Below are positions 25,001-34,641 of a DNA stretch of 64,000 bases, in pieces. The notes beneath the pieces were generated by a model, which made no database searches, was not told the DNA's origin, and was given only the letters and a program-made list of their open reading frames with translations. Within the stretch, counting starts at the first letter, position 1, and every line of letters starts with the position of its first letter. The DNA comes from Acidobacteria bacterium UBA2990 (GTDB lineage Bacteria; Acidobacteriota; Vicinamibacteria; Vicinamibacterales; UBA8438). The position numbers were made by a program, and so were the translations under genes. The stretch spans positions 3,799 to 67,798 of the forward strand of contig DEAE01000029.1 in NCBI GenBank assembly GCA_002347025.1, given 5' to 3'.

Positions 25001-27694
25001 TTGGCCGGTGGACTAATAGTGCATCTCCCTGCTCAAGTGACGCCAACTTCTAGTCATCCGAACAAAGGTTCTCGCCAGCCAACGCCGGCGATGCGTCAGT
25101 ATCTTGACGCGAAACGCCAATATCGTGATGCCATCGTGTTTTTCAGGATGGGGGATTTCTACGAGATGTTTTACGAGGACGCCCTCACAGCATCCCGCGC
25201 ACTTGATTTAACGCTCACATCACGCTCTAAGGATAGTTCCGGAGGCGCAATCCCAATGTGCGGGATCCCTCACCACGCAGCAGATAGTTATTTAGCTCGA
25301 CTTGTTCAAAAAGGTTTCAAAGTAGCCATCTGTGAACAGATCGAAGATGCCAAGAAGAGCAAAGGCCTCGTCCGCAGAGAAGTCGTTCGGGTTATTTCAC
25401 CAGGATCATTTACCGACACAGGCTACCTAGAGGAACGGGAGCCAACATACCTTATGTGTTTGGTTGCTATCCCTTCGGGCGTTGCCCCACCCAAAGATGC
25501 GATTTTCGGTATGGCACTGCTAGATTTATCAACCGGCTCATTTGTCGCTACGGAATATGATGGAGAGGTGGGTCGGCAGGGGCTGTCAGACGATATTTCT
25601 CTACTCCGTCCCCGAGAAGTTCTCTTGCCCCAAGACAGTGATCTCGAAAAATTGATTCCTGAAGGTTCCCAATCCACGGTAACAAAGCTTGAACCTTGGA
25701 ATTTTGATCAGGAGCGTGCCCGCTCCCAATTGACTACGCAATTTGCCACTGAAGGGTTGGAAGGGTTCGGCCTTGATGGCTGTGTGGCAGCCGTTCCTGC
25801 CGCCGGAGCTTTGGTCCACTATCTTCGTGAGACTCAAAAGAACCAATTGGTTCATGTAACTAGTATTGACTTTAGACAGGTGGCTGATTCAATGCTCATT
25901 GATTCTGCCACGTTCAAGCACCTTGAGGTCATTCGGTCCACGGAAGGCGTTCGTCAAGGGTCATTGTTAGATCAAATCGACAAGACAGTCACACTTGGAG
26001 GCAGTCGGTTGCTCAGGGAATGGCTTCTTCGTCCACTCATCAATATCGAAAGGGTTCATGATCGTTTAGATGCGGTTGAGGAGTTCGCCTTCCGGTCAGT
26101 TGAACGGGCCAAATTCCGTGAAGCTTTGAAATCGGTACATGACATCGAACGATTGGTGGCTCGCGCCGCCTTAGGCACAGCTGGTCCACGAGATCTATTG
26201 GCATTGCAGCGCTCTCTGGCAGTAATACCTCCTATAAAACATTTACTAGGTTCTTTTGACGCCCCTCTCGTCGTAAGCCTTTTAGCTGGACTTGATGAGG
26301 TTCCGGAATTGAGAGATGCCGTTGAAACCACTCTTAATGACGACCTGCCCGCTTTGGCTCGAGACGGAGGGGTGATCAGGTCAGGTGTTAACTCGGAGTT
26401 AGACGAACTCCGACGCGTTAGCATTGGTGGCAAAGAAGAAATTGCTGCAATGGAGGCGACCGAGCGTGGTCGCACCGGCATTGGGTCTTTGAAGATTCGA
26501 TTCAATCGGGTCTTTGGGTACTTCATTGAAATTTCGAAAGCAAATCTACATGCAGTTCCAGATGACTACCACCGCAAGCAAACAGTGGCCGGAGGAGAAC
26601 GTTTTATTACTCCTGCCTTAAAGGAGTATGAACACAAGGTGGTTGGCGCCGATGAACGAATTATCGAATTGGAGATTGAATTATTTGAGAACCTGAGAAG
26701 GAGTGTTGCGTTGGAAGCTGAGGTTATTCAGGACTCAGCGAGGTCGCTAGCCTGCCTTGATGTGCTGGCAGGATTAGCCGAAACGGCAGCGCTCTACGAT
26801 TACACTAAACCCCATGTGCATGATGGAGATGAACTGGTCGTCACTGAAGGACGACACCCGATTGTCGAGCGTCACGCCAACCGGCCGTTCGTACCTAATG
26901 ATGTAACTCTTACTAGTTCATCCCATCAGGTGATCATCTTAACGGGGCCCAATATGGGTGGAAAATCCACCTACTTGAGACAAGTGGCTTTGATCGTCTT
27001 ACTGGCTCAAATCGGTTCTTTTGTTCCGGCGGACCGAGCTAAGCTTCCCATTACAGACCGGATCTTTGCTAGGGTTGGAGCATCGGACAACATAGCTCGA
27101 GGACAATCAACCTTTATGGTTGAGATGCAGGAAACCGCGAATATATTACACGCGGCGACTTCTAGAAGTTTGGTAATTCTCGACGAAATAGGACGAGGCA
27201 CTGCCACTTACGATGGGTTGAGTATTGCCTGGGCGGTGGCTGAGCATCTTGCTACTGATGAAACCGTTAGACCCAAAACACTGTTTGCAACTCACTATCA
27301 TGAGCTTACCGATGTTGCGGACGCCTTGCCTAACGTTGTGAATTACCATGTCGTGGCTCGAGAGTGGGAAGATCAAATACATTTCCTACGGAAAGTGGAA
27401 CCTGGTCGGTCTGACCGAAGCTACGGTATTCAGGTGGCCCGCCTGGCCGGACTTCCCTTACGGACTGTAGAGCGTGCCAAGGAAATTCTGTTTGGTTTGG
27501 AGCGGGATGAGCTGGTTCGAAGTGGCAGTCCCACTCAAGAAACCGTAGATTCCAAGCGTCAAGCTCAGTTGGGACTTTTTGTTAATCCTTCTGACGATGC
27601 CATCACTAGGCGTCTCCGTCAGGTCAATATTGACCAGATGACACCTGTTGATGCTCTAGCATTCCTCAATGAGCTAAAAAAGAGTGCTGAGTAA
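25001..27694 (+). CDS. mutS: DNA mismatch repair protein MutS
   Basis: Recognises mismatches and starts repair with MutL. The TTG 25001 frame gives 897 residues; GTG 25019 is an alternative start only six codons further on. The mismatch-binding domain has the Phe-x-Glu motif in FFRMGDFYEMFYEDA. The connector, lever and clamp domains are of normal length. The ATPase has Walker A TGPNMGGKSTYLRQ, Walker B LVILDEIGRGTATYDG and FATHYHELTDV. The C-terminus is the usual helix-turn-helix dimerisation tail. A promoter lies just upstream. Confidence 0.97.
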   Translation: MAGGLIVHLPAQVTPTSSHPNKGSRQPTPAMRQYLDAKRQYRDAIVFFRMGDFYEMFYEDALTASRALDLTLTSRSKDSSGGAIPMCGIPHHAADSYLARLVQKGFKVAICEQIEDAKKSKGLVRREVVRVISPGSFTDTGYLEEREPTYLMCLVAIPSGVAPPKDAIFGMALLDLSTGSFVATEYDGEVGRQGLSDDISLLRPREVLLPQDSDLEKLIPEGSQSTVTKLEPWNFDQERARSQLTTQFATEGLEGFGLDGCVAAVPAAGALVHYLRETQKNQLVHVTSIDFRQVADSMLIDSATFKHLEVIRSTEGVRQGSLLDQIDKTVTLGGSRLLREWLLRPLINIERVHDRLDAVEEFAFRSVERAKFREALKSVHDIERLVARAALGTAGPRDLLALQRSLAVIPPIKHLLGSFDAPLVVSLLAGLDEVPELRDAVETTLNDDLPALARDGGVIRSGVNSELDELRRVSIGGKEEIAAMEATERGRTGIGSLKIRFNRVFGYFIEISKANLHAVPDDYHRKQTVAGGERFITPALKEYEHKVVGADERIIELEIELFENLRRSVALEAEVIQDSARSLACLDVLAGLAETAALYDYTKPHVHDGDELVVTEGRHPIVERHANRPFVPNDVTLTSSSHQVIILTGPNMGGKSTYLRQVALIVLLAQIGSFVPADRAKLPITDRIFARVGASDNIARGQSTFMVEMQETANILHAATSRSLVILDEIGRGTATYDGLSIAWAVAEHLATDETVRPKTLFATHYHELTDVADALPNVVNYHVVAREWEDQIHFLRKVEPGRSDRSYGIQVARLAGLPLRTVERAKEILFGLERDELVRSGSPTQETVDSKRQAQLGLFVNPSDDAITRRLRQVNIDQMTPVDALAFLNELKKSAE

Positions 27695-27754
27695 ACATTT
27701 GAGATGCCCGGTAGAGGAGAGAGTCTGCGAGAGCACTAGCCTGGACCTCAAATA

Positions 27755-29209
27755 GTGGCCAAGACAGTTGGAATCATCGGAGCAGGCTTCAGTGGTTTAT
27801 TGGCTGCATATTTTCTAGAACAAGCCTTCGATGATCAGCTAGAAGTTGTGGTGTTTGAGGCTAGTGGGCGGGTTGGAGGCAGGGTTCGAAGTCCCATTGA
27901 GCCAGAGACCCATGTCCGCTATGAAGCGGGGGCGGCAGAGTTCTATGATATTAAGGGCAGCCCCAATCTAAAGTCTCTTGTTCGGCACCTCGGACTCGAA
28001 ATAAAAGCTCTGACAGGCACACCACACTTTGTTGTCAATAACGAGGTAGTTCGGAATGAACGAGCCTTGATTGGTCTCTTGGGGCAGCGAGGTGTTGATC
28101 GACTCCGTTGCTTTTGGGAACGTGGGACCGCGTTGCGTCCTCCTCAGGATTATGCACTTGCCGGCCGAGAACAAGATAACACCCACCCTTGGTTGCGGCG
28201 GACTTTCGAGGATGTGCTTTCAGAGATTGATGATGCCTTCTGTCAATGGTTCACTGCCATGCAGTGTCATAGCGATTTGGCAACTGAACCCCCACATGCA
28301 ACGGGGTTGTTTGGGATGGATAACTTACTGATCGACCATCCCGATTACTGCTCCATGTATACCCTGGTTGGCGGCAATGAGAGCATCATCAAGGCTTTGA
28401 GGAATCGAGTGCATGCCAAGATTTGTCTTCATGCCCCAGTCACCCAGGTGGCAGCTCACGGAGCCCGTGGCATTCGACTTACATATGATGGCAAGGACAA
28501 TGAGAGTATCGAACTTGATGTTGACGGGCTTCTTGTTACCCTTCCTCCTCGTGGGGTGCGGAAGATTCGCTGGTTGGATGCCAAATTAGAGGCAGCAGTT
28601 GCGGACCATGTTAAGCATCATGACCATGCCACGGACTACGTGCGGGTGACCTTGTTTTGTCGGCGGCGTTTCTGGAGTCAACAGTTTCCTGAAGACTACT
28701 TCGTAAGTGATGCTTTCGGGGGTGTGACCGTCTATGACCAGTCACCGGATGGGGGGGGCGCCGGGGTGGGGGTTCAAAGTTGGCTACTGGCCGGGGCCAG
28801 TGCCCGAGAGCAAGCCGTTCGCTCAGATCATGAGGTTGTCCGGGCCGTGTTACAGGCGATGCCCGCATCGACTCCCTTGAATGAGAATCTGCTGGTAAGC
28901 AGTTCCGTTGATCGCTGGACTGGAACCTCAGGAGTGTGTGCCAAGCCCGGTGGAGTTCCCTTAAGAGCGCTGAACCGACGGCATAGTCCAGATGTGCGCT
29001 GGCCAGAGGTTCAATTTGTCGGTGATTATCTTTACGACAGCACCCTATGCGGTGCCCTTGATGCTGTTATGTTCGCTGTTGATCGGCTGACTGAAACATT
29101 AGGGCCCAAGACGATCACCTCTAGAAGTGCGATGTCAGAGTCCCTCAAGGGATCTAGGCCTAAATCTGCGTTTCCACTCTCGACTGCTTTCTTTCTTGAT
29201 GCTCTATAG
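27755..29209 (+). CDS. FAD-dependent amine-oxidase-like protein
   Basis: The 484-residue product starts at GTG 27755 with a Rossmann dinucleotide-binding motif VGIIGAGFSGLLAAYFLEQ, then VVVFEASGRVGGRVRS. That is the arrangement of the flavin amine oxidase / protoporphyrinogen oxidase superfamily. The C-terminal FVGDYLYDSTLCGALDAVMFAVDRL resembles the FAD-closing motif of these enzymes, although the usual GE is GD here. No signal peptide is seen, so it is probably cytoplasmic. Substrate unknown. The next gene over is agmatine deiminase on the opposite strand, so a polyamine substrate is possible but not shown. Confidence 0.75.
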   Translation: MAKTVGIIGAGFSGLLAAYFLEQAFDDQLEVVVFEASGRVGGRVRSPIEPETHVRYEAGAAEFYDIKGSPNLKSLVRHLGLEIKALTGTPHFVVNNEVVRNERALIGLLGQRGVDRLRCFWERGTALRPPQDYALAGREQDNTHPWLRRTFEDVLSEIDDAFCQWFTAMQCHSDLATEPPHATGLFGMDNLLIDHPDYCSMYTLVGGNESIIKALRNRVHAKICLHAPVTQVAAHGARGIRLTYDGKDNESIELDVDGLLVTLPPRGVRKIRWLDAKLEAAVADHVKHHDHATDYVRVTLFCRRRFWSQQFPEDYFVSDAFGGVTVYDQSPDGGGAGVGVQSWLLAGASAREQAVRSDHEVVRAVLQAMPASTPLNENLLVSSSVDRWTGTSGVCAKPGGVPLRALNRRHSPDVRWPEVQFVGDYLYDSTLCGALDAVMFAVDRLTETLGPKTITSRSAMSESLKGSRPKSAFPLSTAFFLDAL

Positions 29210-29252
29210 GAGTCGAACTGGTACACAAAACAAGGTTTCCTCAAAGGCAGAA

Positions 29253-30362
29253 TCAATCTTGAGGCTCTTGGAGAGTAAGACAATGTACGGACCCAAGCCC
29301 TAAGACGAGGTCAACAGCGTGAATGCCAACTACCTGGTGGTCTGGAAAAAGCTCTTCGAATACCCCAAGTGCGACTCGGTCAGCCTGGTCGTTGAACGTG
29401 GGCACCAGAACGACCTCATTAGCTAGATAGAAATTCAAGTAGCTAGCAGGCAGCCGCTGACCATCGAAATAAAGGGGCTGTGGCATCGGGATAGGCACCA
29501 CGGTCAGGTGGCCCGCCTTGGTTTTTGCGACCTCCAACCGCTCCAAATTTTCTCGAAGCGGCAAATAATTAATATCGGCCTGGTTAGTTTCCGTGGCAAT
29601 TGCCACGGTGTTTGGTCCTACGAATCGTGCCACGTCATCAACGTGACCATGAGTGTCGTCCCCGGCGATACCACCACCCAACCAAATGATATTGTCAAGG
29701 CCAAGATAATCGGTCAGCACCTCTTCCAAGTCCGTTAGCCCGAGAACTGGATTTCGAGGTTGAACCCTATTGTCGAGAAGGCATTGCTCAGTGGTCAGCC
29801 CAACGCCTTGGCCATTTACATCGATGCTTCCACCTTCGAGTACTACAGGTCTACCCTGTTGAGGGTGACTTGGCAAAAAACGGCGATACCCTTTTACACG
29901 TGCGAGATTCTCAGGCAACTTGTTGTCGAGTACCCAGTCACTGTACTTACCCCAACCGTTAAACCCCCAATCGACCAGTGCTACTTCAGAGGAATTACTT
30001 TGCAGTCCTTCCTTCTTGATAAAGGTTCCACCGGTATCTCGAATCCAAGAGCGATTCGTAGAACATTCAACGCGTTCTATTTTGTTAATATCTACCCCAA
30101 TCTGCCGGAGTTGCCATAAAGCGCTGGACTCCTCTTCAGGGCTTGCAAACACAACTACCACTGTCTCGTGGGGCGCCAGGTGTCGGATTAGCTCTCCGTA
30201 GGCCCAAGTCACTGAAACTAGTTTCCCAGGCCAATCATTTTGATTGTGTGGCCAAACAAGCCAGGTAGCACGATGTGGCTGCCATTCAGCAGGCATGGTG
30301 AAGCCCTGAGCTAATGGTGTTAGTGTGTCAATGGCGGCCTTGTAGGACGGGGATGAACTCAT
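29253..30362 (-). CDS. aguA: Agmatine deiminase
   Basis: Converts agmatine to N-carbamoylputrescine and ammonia. It has 369 residues of the peptidyl-arginine-deiminase fold, with FTMPAEWQPHRATWLVWPHNQNDWPG at its start, WIRDTGGTF, GGSIDVNGQGVGLTTEQCLL, IWLGGGIAGDDTHGHVDDVARF (catalytic His/Asp) and the C-terminal nucleophile region LGLGSVHCLTLQEPQ (Cys). Its ATG overlaps the TGA of aguB by 4 bases, so the two are translationally coupled. Together they form the two-step agmatine-to-putrescine pathway. Confidence 0.95.
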   Translation of the reverse strand: MSSSPSYKAAIDTLTPLAQGFTMPAEWQPHRATWLVWPHNQNDWPGKLVSVTWAYGELIRHLAPHETVVVVFASPEEESSALWQLRQIGVDINKIERVECSTNRSWIRDTGGTFIKKEGLQSNSSEVALVDWGFNGWGKYSDWVLDNKLPENLARVKGYRRFLPSHPQQGRPVVLEGGSIDVNGQGVGLTTEQCLLDNRVQPRNPVLGLTDLEEVLTDYLGLDNIIWLGGGIAGDDTHGHVDDVARFVGPNTVAIATETNQADINYLPLRENLERLEVAKTKAGHLTVVPIPMPQPLYFDGQRLPASYLNFYLANEVVLVPTFNDQADRVALGVFEELFPDHQVVGIHAVDLVLGLGSVHCLTLQEPQD

Positions 30363-31279
30363 TCCGGGGTTCTCGACTTGGAGACGATGTCGTCTGGCTC
30401 ATCACGGATCCTCCGGGCTAGGTCCCCATAACTGTCGATCCGACGGTCCCGAAGAAAGGGCCATTCTCGTCGCTGCTGTTCAATCAGTCCTCTGTGGCAT
30501 TTTGCAAGCAAAACTTCTTCATCGTCGACTGACCCTCTAATTAAGATTTGACCGGCTGGATCGCACACGAAAGATTGGCCCCAAAAATCGAGACCAGCGC
30601 CTTCAGGGCCCTCGTGACCCACGCGGTTGGTGGTCGCTACAAATACTCCATTAGCGATGGCATGGCTACGTTGCATGGTGAGCCAAGCGTCGTGTTGGGA
30701 CTTCCCTTTCGTGAATCGCTCGGCTGGATGCCAGCCAATTGCGCTTGGGTAAACCAGTAATTCAGCACCTCCGAGAGAACTCAACCTCGCTGCCTCCGGA
30801 AACCATTGGTCCCAACAGATCAGAGGACTGATACGGGCGAAACGAGTATTGAAAACAGGGTACCCAAGATCACCTGGGGTGAAATAGAATTTTTCCTGGT
30901 AGAGAGGATCGTCTGGAATGTGAGTTTTACGGTAATGGCCCAAAAGTTGACCATCAGCGTCAATTACAACAACAGCATTGTGATACACCCCAGGGGCTCG
31001 CCGCTCGAACACTGGAACGACGAGAACAACCTCAAGCTGAGCTGCCACATCGGAAAACTGATTTGTGATTGGCCCTGGAATCGGTTCAGCCAGATCGAAA
31101 TATTTACTATCCTCCCGTTGGCAGAAGTATTCTGAGCTGAATAGTTCTTGTAAACACACCACTTGGGCGCCCCGTGCGGCGGCTTCATGAACCAAGCCTG
31201 CAGCTTTGTCGAGATTGGCTTGTTTATTGCCGACACAGGCCATCTGCAGGAGGCCCACCGTGAAACTGGGCTCTATCAT
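30359..31279 (-). CDS. aguB: N-carbamoylputrescine amidase
   Basis: Hydrolyses N-carbamoylputrescine to putrescine, CO2 and ammonia. It is a 306-residue nitrilase-superfamily enzyme with the Glu-Lys-Cys triad visible in VVCLQELFSSEYFC (Glu), HYRKTHIPDDPLYQEKFYF (Lys) and ISPLICWDQWFPEAAR (Cys). The FSSEYFCQREDSKYFDLAE segment is typical of AguB. It is the middle gene of TPR protein - aguB - aguA, 12 bases after the TPR gene and overlapping aguA by 4 bases. Confidence 0.95.
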   Translation of the reverse strand: MIEPSFTVGLLQMACVGNKQANLDKAAGLVHEAAARGAQVVCLQELFSSEYFCQREDSKYFDLAEPIPGPITNQFSDVAAQLEVVLVVPVFERRAPGVYHNAVVVIDADGQLLGHYRKTHIPDDPLYQEKFYFTPGDLGYPVFNTRFARISPLICWDQWFPEAARLSSLGGAELLVYPSAIGWHPAERFTKGKSQHDAWLTMQRSHAIANGVFVATTNRVGHEGPEGAGLDFWGQSFVCDPAGQILIRGSVDDEEVLLAKCHRGLIEQQRREWPFLRDRRIDSYGDLARRIRDEPDDIVSKSRTPE

Positions 31280-31291
31280 GGCCTCTCGGTG

Positions 31292-32089
31292 TCAGCCCTC
31301 TACGTTGAGCATCTGAAGCTCACGTTCGGCATTATTAAAGTAGAGTGAGGTCGGGAACTCGTCCATCACTCGTTGGTAGGTCGCTCGGGCATCCCCCAAA
31401 CGCCCAGCCAGTCGATAGGCTCTAGCAAGCTCCATCAGGATACCGTCAAGGGGCAGGTCGGTCTGTGAACTCCCTGCCGATGACTCTTCAAGTAAAGCAA
31501 TAGCTTCACCAGGTTCACCCTGGGAGATCTGTGTGGCGGCAAGCCCAAGAATTGCCATACGGCCATAGATTCCGATTTGATCGAGATCAATAACCTGTTG
31601 ATAGTGGTCGGCCGCTTCTTGGTGGCGACCGAGTTCGGCTAATGCAGCGGCGGCTCTGTACCTGGCGGTGATGCCAGCCGGGTTGTCTGGATAGGTGTCG
31701 GCTGTTTCCAAGAGCTTCGGGAGAGCTGCTGACATCTTTTCTTCCAGTGATGGATAGGATCCAGCCGGTTGACTAAAGGGTGGATCGGGATCTTCATCCG
31801 ACGTGAGCCCCTCGGTTGTATCAGGAGCATCCGTTGTAGCATCGGATGAAGTCGGTGGAGGTACCACTGGTGCGTCTGCCAGCTCAAGCGCCTCAGAGAG
31901 GAGGGCTCCAGCCTGGGCTCCAGCTTGCCCAGACCACCAGAAGTACCCGCCTGAGACAATGACTGCGCTAAATCCAACTATGAGAATGGTTGCCAGTATC
32001 CTTCTTGAATTTTGGATTGTTATCCATATGTTGGACACCGCAACTGCTAAAGCATTCTCCTTCAGGTGTTGACGTTCACTCCGCCTCAT
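31292..32089 (-). CDS. Membrane-anchored TPR protein (YfgM-like)
   Basis: The 265-residue product has a cytoplasmic N-terminus and one membrane helix (about 31-53, ILATILIVGFSAVIVSGGYFWW). A proline/acidic linker (about 75-110) and a TPR region (about 115-260) follow, with AGITARYRAAAALAELGRHQEAADHYQ, ILMELARAYRLAGRLGDARATYQ and TSLYFNNAERELQ. The layout resembles the YfgM/TPR_21 family, which acts near the Sec translocon in E. coli; function here is unknown. It heads the aguB-aguA operon. Confidence 0.8.
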   Translation of the reverse strand: MRRSERQHLKENALAVAVSNIWITIQNSRRILATILIVGFSAVIVSGGYFWWSGQAGAQAGALLSEALELADAPVVPPPTSSDATTDAPDTTEGLTSDEDPDPPFSQPAGSYPSLEEKMSAALPKLLETADTYPDNPAGITARYRAAAALAELGRHQEAADHYQQVIDLDQIGIYGRMAILGLAATQISQGEPGEAIALLEESSAGSSQTDLPLDGILMELARAYRLAGRLGDARATYQRVMDEFPTSLYFNNAERELQMLNVEG

Positions 32090-32221
32090 TAGTGTCTCTC
32101 ACTCTTTTTATGTCGAATTTCCTACAACTAGACCTACAGTGTACCAGAGCCCCGTCTTGACCACAGTCAAATGTCACAAATCGATGTCCAGGAGAAAGTC
32201 CCACAACCACAATATTTAGTG

Positions 32222-32298
32222 TGGCGCGCGTGCCTGGATTCGAACCAGGGGCCTACCGCTTAGGAGGCGGTTGCTCTATCCAACTGAGCTACACGCGC
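32222..32298 (-). tRNA. tRNA-Arg (anticodon CCU)
   Basis: A complete cloverleaf of 77 nt including an encoded 3' CCA. The acceptor GCGCGTG pairs perfectly with CACGCGC and the discriminator is G. The D-arm reads GCTC...GAGC, the anticodon stem ACCGC/GCGGT encloses loop CTCCTAA (anticodon CCT, reading AGG), and the T-arm is CCTGG-TTCGAAT-CCAGG. It lies upstream of the TPR-aguBA genes on the same strand. Confidence 0.97.
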
Positions 32299-32483
32299 GC
32301 AATTTGTTGGATGGTAGCTTATCAAATGATCTTGACAGAGTTGATTAGTGCTGTGCCTAGTTGTCCTACATGTTAGGTGGAACAATGCGGTCCGAAGCTT
32401 CTGTGTCTGACCACCATATAAGCAGCTCGAAAGCCGTCGAAATGCACCGTGGTCAACACCGTGTTGATCTTGCCGTCACTCAC

Positions 32484-32945
32484 TCAAGAACGCGAGAGAG
32501 TTGTCCCTCCGCTAAAGGCAACATCACATCCGGAAGCCGTTGACCACGTTCCAGTCATCGTCTTGTCGTCAAGAACTGCTGTTAGGGTCCAGTGGCAATG
32601 TTTAGTTGATTCGAATGTTAGGGTGACCGTTGGCAGTCCAATTCCCTTGCCCACTGCGCCAGTTATTGATCCACCATCGGTGGTGTTGGGGTTGGGTAAG
32701 CCTGAATCATCAGAAGTTGACCTTACTGCGGTAAACGTACCAGCCACAGTATCCTCACCGCCAGAGCCTTCAGATAATGTAGCTGTTACATCTGCGGTAG
32801 TAGTGCCAAAAGCGAAAGTACCGGTCCAGGTTCCATCCACTGAGGTTGAGGGTCCGAAGAGACCTAGTCCTCCACCCTGACATCCGGCTGCGACAACAAT
32901 GACCAATAAAATCACGGACACCCGTGACCCGGTAGTAAGCAGCAT
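32484..32945 (-). CDS. Hypothetical lipoprotein
   Basis: I chose ATG 32945, which has AGGA nine bases upstream, over a start 17 codons earlier. The 153-residue product has a lipoprotein signal ending VIVVAAGC, so the Cys would be lipidated. The mature part is rich in Thr, Ser and Gly, with paired beta-strand patterns (DGTWTGTFAFGTTTADVTATL, TGTWSTASGCDVAFSGGTTL). These suggest a small beta-barrel or lipocalin-like fold. Two cysteines (in KHCHW and SGCDV) could form a disulfide. No known family recognised. Confidence 0.7.
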   Translation of the reverse strand: MLLTTGSRVSVILLVIVVAAGCQGGGLGLFGPSTSVDGTWTGTFAFGTTTADVTATLSEGSGGEDTVAGTFTAVRSTSDDSGLPNPNTTDGGSITGAVGKGIGLPTVTLTFESTKHCHWTLTAVLDDKTMTGTWSTASGCDVAFSGGTTLSRS

Positions 32946-33559
32946 ATGACGTATTCCTAATCTAGCATGGTGTTGTATCTGTCTTGGACGTCTCAAGGAC
33001 CAGCCATCCCTATTGTTACAGTAGCAGAAACACCCACTCTCGGATATAGAGCTGTTCAGGCTTCATAGGTCGGCTCAGTCAGCAACACCAAATTGCATTA
33101 AATTCAGTGGGATGGCTTGATTCAAGACAAAGAGTGTAATCGACAAGTTTGGAGCCAGCTCCATTAAAGGTTTTTTCCATCTTGGGCACCCGATCACGGT
33201 ATCAAAGTTTTCTACCGAGTCAATATTCTAGATTCCCCATCGATGCTGTTCTCGCTGGCTCGGATGGGCCGACTGACGCAATTACAGCCGGAACGCAACG
33301 ATGTCTAGGCTGGGTGGTATGCCAGTGAGAGTAGCAACCGGATGTGTCTTGGGATGAGTGCCTCTTCATAGGACCTCTTAGACCTAACCCAATCCGCAAC
33401 GACGGCCCTACTCCACCGCCAATGGGCGTAAAATATCAAACAGCGTAATCGAGACACGCTACTTTTCAGTTGGCATTGTTTGTTCGTGAGTGTTCTGGCC
33501 TTGAAAGTGTCAGTGGACATTGTTAGTTCTGCTCTCAAAAAGCCCAGGAGGATTTCCAG
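32946..33559. other. Gene-poor intergenic region
   Basis: About 610 bases between the divergent lipoprotein gene and the metallo-beta-lactamase gene. Open frames here are short and unlike known proteins, including one on the minus strand (33305-33664) that runs into the hydrolase gene. A tight inverted repeat GGAGC-CA-GCTCC precedes a T-run near 33180, but the geometry is poor. A strong ribosome site for the next gene (CAGGAGG) ends the region. Confidence 0.5.
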
Positions 33560-34507
33560 ATGAGACGACCTATATTTCTTAGCATCGTGACAATTATCTC
33601 TGTGTCTTTGATGGTCGTGAGCAATGAAGCACGTCAGTCTCGGGCGAGTCTCGCGCTGCACCAAGTAGATGAGAATCTTTACATGCTAGCTAATGCTCCC
33701 TCTGTTCAAGGCATGGGAGGGGGTGGCAACACCGCCATCTTTGTGACCAGTTCCGGTGTCGTGCTTGTAGATACTAAAATTAGTGGCTACGGTGCCGACA
33801 TACTGGAACAGGTACGAGGTATTACCGATCTACCGATTTCAACAATCATAAATACCCACACCCATTGGGATCATAGTGGCAGTAATGTCGAGTTTTCAGA
33901 CTCGGTGAATTTCATCGTTCACGAAAACACTCTCTCACATATGTCGAGACCGACTTGTAACGACGGCGCGGGCTACCGGGGAGGCTCGATCACGAATTGC
34001 GAATCATTTAAGGGTGACAATTCCAAATATCTTCCTAAAACAACCTTCTCCACACGAACCTCGCTCTTTAGTGGAATAGAGCAAGTCGATCTGTATTATT
34101 TCGGACGTGGGCACACCGACGGAGACACCTTCGTTGTTTTTAAGGAGGCCAGAGCGATGCACACTGGGGATATGTTTGCCCGCCGAGGATTACCATACCT
34201 GGACGTTGACAACACTAATGGAAGCGCAATTGAGTTTGGTTTAACTCTTGAAAAGGCCGTTGCCGGAATTGCAGGAGTCGACATCATTATTCCAGGCCAT
34301 GACAACATCCTCCGCACTTGGGATGATTTCGTTAACTATAGCGGTTTCTATAACGACCTATTGACAAAGGCTCAGACTGGACTGGCAGCGGGTCAATCAC
34401 CCGAAGAGGTCATTGAAGCCTACACTGTCCCTCAGCGATACAGTGATTTTGAGGTGACTGAACAGCGCTTAGCCGCTACAGTGCAACACATCTCTGACGG
34501 ACGTTAG
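33560..34507 (+). CDS. Secreted metallo-beta-lactamase-fold hydrolase
   Basis: A 315-residue protein with a Sec signal (MRRPIFLSIVTIISVSLMVV...) and all five MBL metal motifs: NTHTHWDHSGSN, the following VEFSDSVNFIVHEN, GRGHTDGDTFVVF, AMHTGDMFARRG and IPGHD. It is a stand-alone periplasmic dinuclear-zinc hydrolase. The fold serves beta-lactams, lactones, thioesters and more, so substrate is unknown. The start has AGGAGG upstream, and a long hairpin follows the stop codon. Confidence 0.87.
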   Translation: MRRPIFLSIVTIISVSLMVVSNEARQSRASLALHQVDENLYMLANAPSVQGMGGGGNTAIFVTSSGVVLVDTKISGYGADILEQVRGITDLPISTIINTHTHWDHSGSNVEFSDSVNFIVHENTLSHMSRPTCNDGAGYRGGSITNCESFKGDNSKYLPKTTFSTRTSLFSGIEQVDLYYFGRGHTDGDTFVVFKEARAMHTGDMFARRGLPYLDVDNTNGSAIEFGLTLEKAVAGIAGVDIIIPGHDNILRTWDDFVNYSGFYNDLLTKAQTGLAAGQSPEEVIEAYTVPQRYSDFEVTEQRLAATVQHISDGR

Positions 34508-34520
34508 GGTCGTTATCAAT

Positions 34521-34549
34521 CAGGCTTCTTTCTCTGTGGAAGGAGCCTG
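34521..34549 (+). terminator. Terminator-like hairpin after the MBL gene
   Basis: An 11-bp stem (34521-34531 with 34539-34549, two G-T pairs) closes a 7-base loop 13 bases after the hydrolase stop codon. The following T-run is short (GTTTG), so it may be a weak intrinsic terminator or an RNA-stabilising hairpin. Confidence 0.45.
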
Positions 34550-34641
34550 GTTTGAGGTTCAAAAAGGCAGGTCACTGTGGCGGACTCTAAACACTTCCAT
34601 CTCATAGACCTACAACGGCAATCACGGGGGTTCAAACACTC

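Noticed and set aside
32222..32298. tRNA-Arg as an integration site for a mobile element
   Set aside because: No integrase, no duplicated tRNA 3' end and no foreign-looking block beside it.
33150..33185. GGAGC-CA-GCTCC repeat followed by a T-run as a terminator
   Set aside because: The loop is only two bases, the T-run is about ten bases away from the stem, and no gene ends nearby on that strand.
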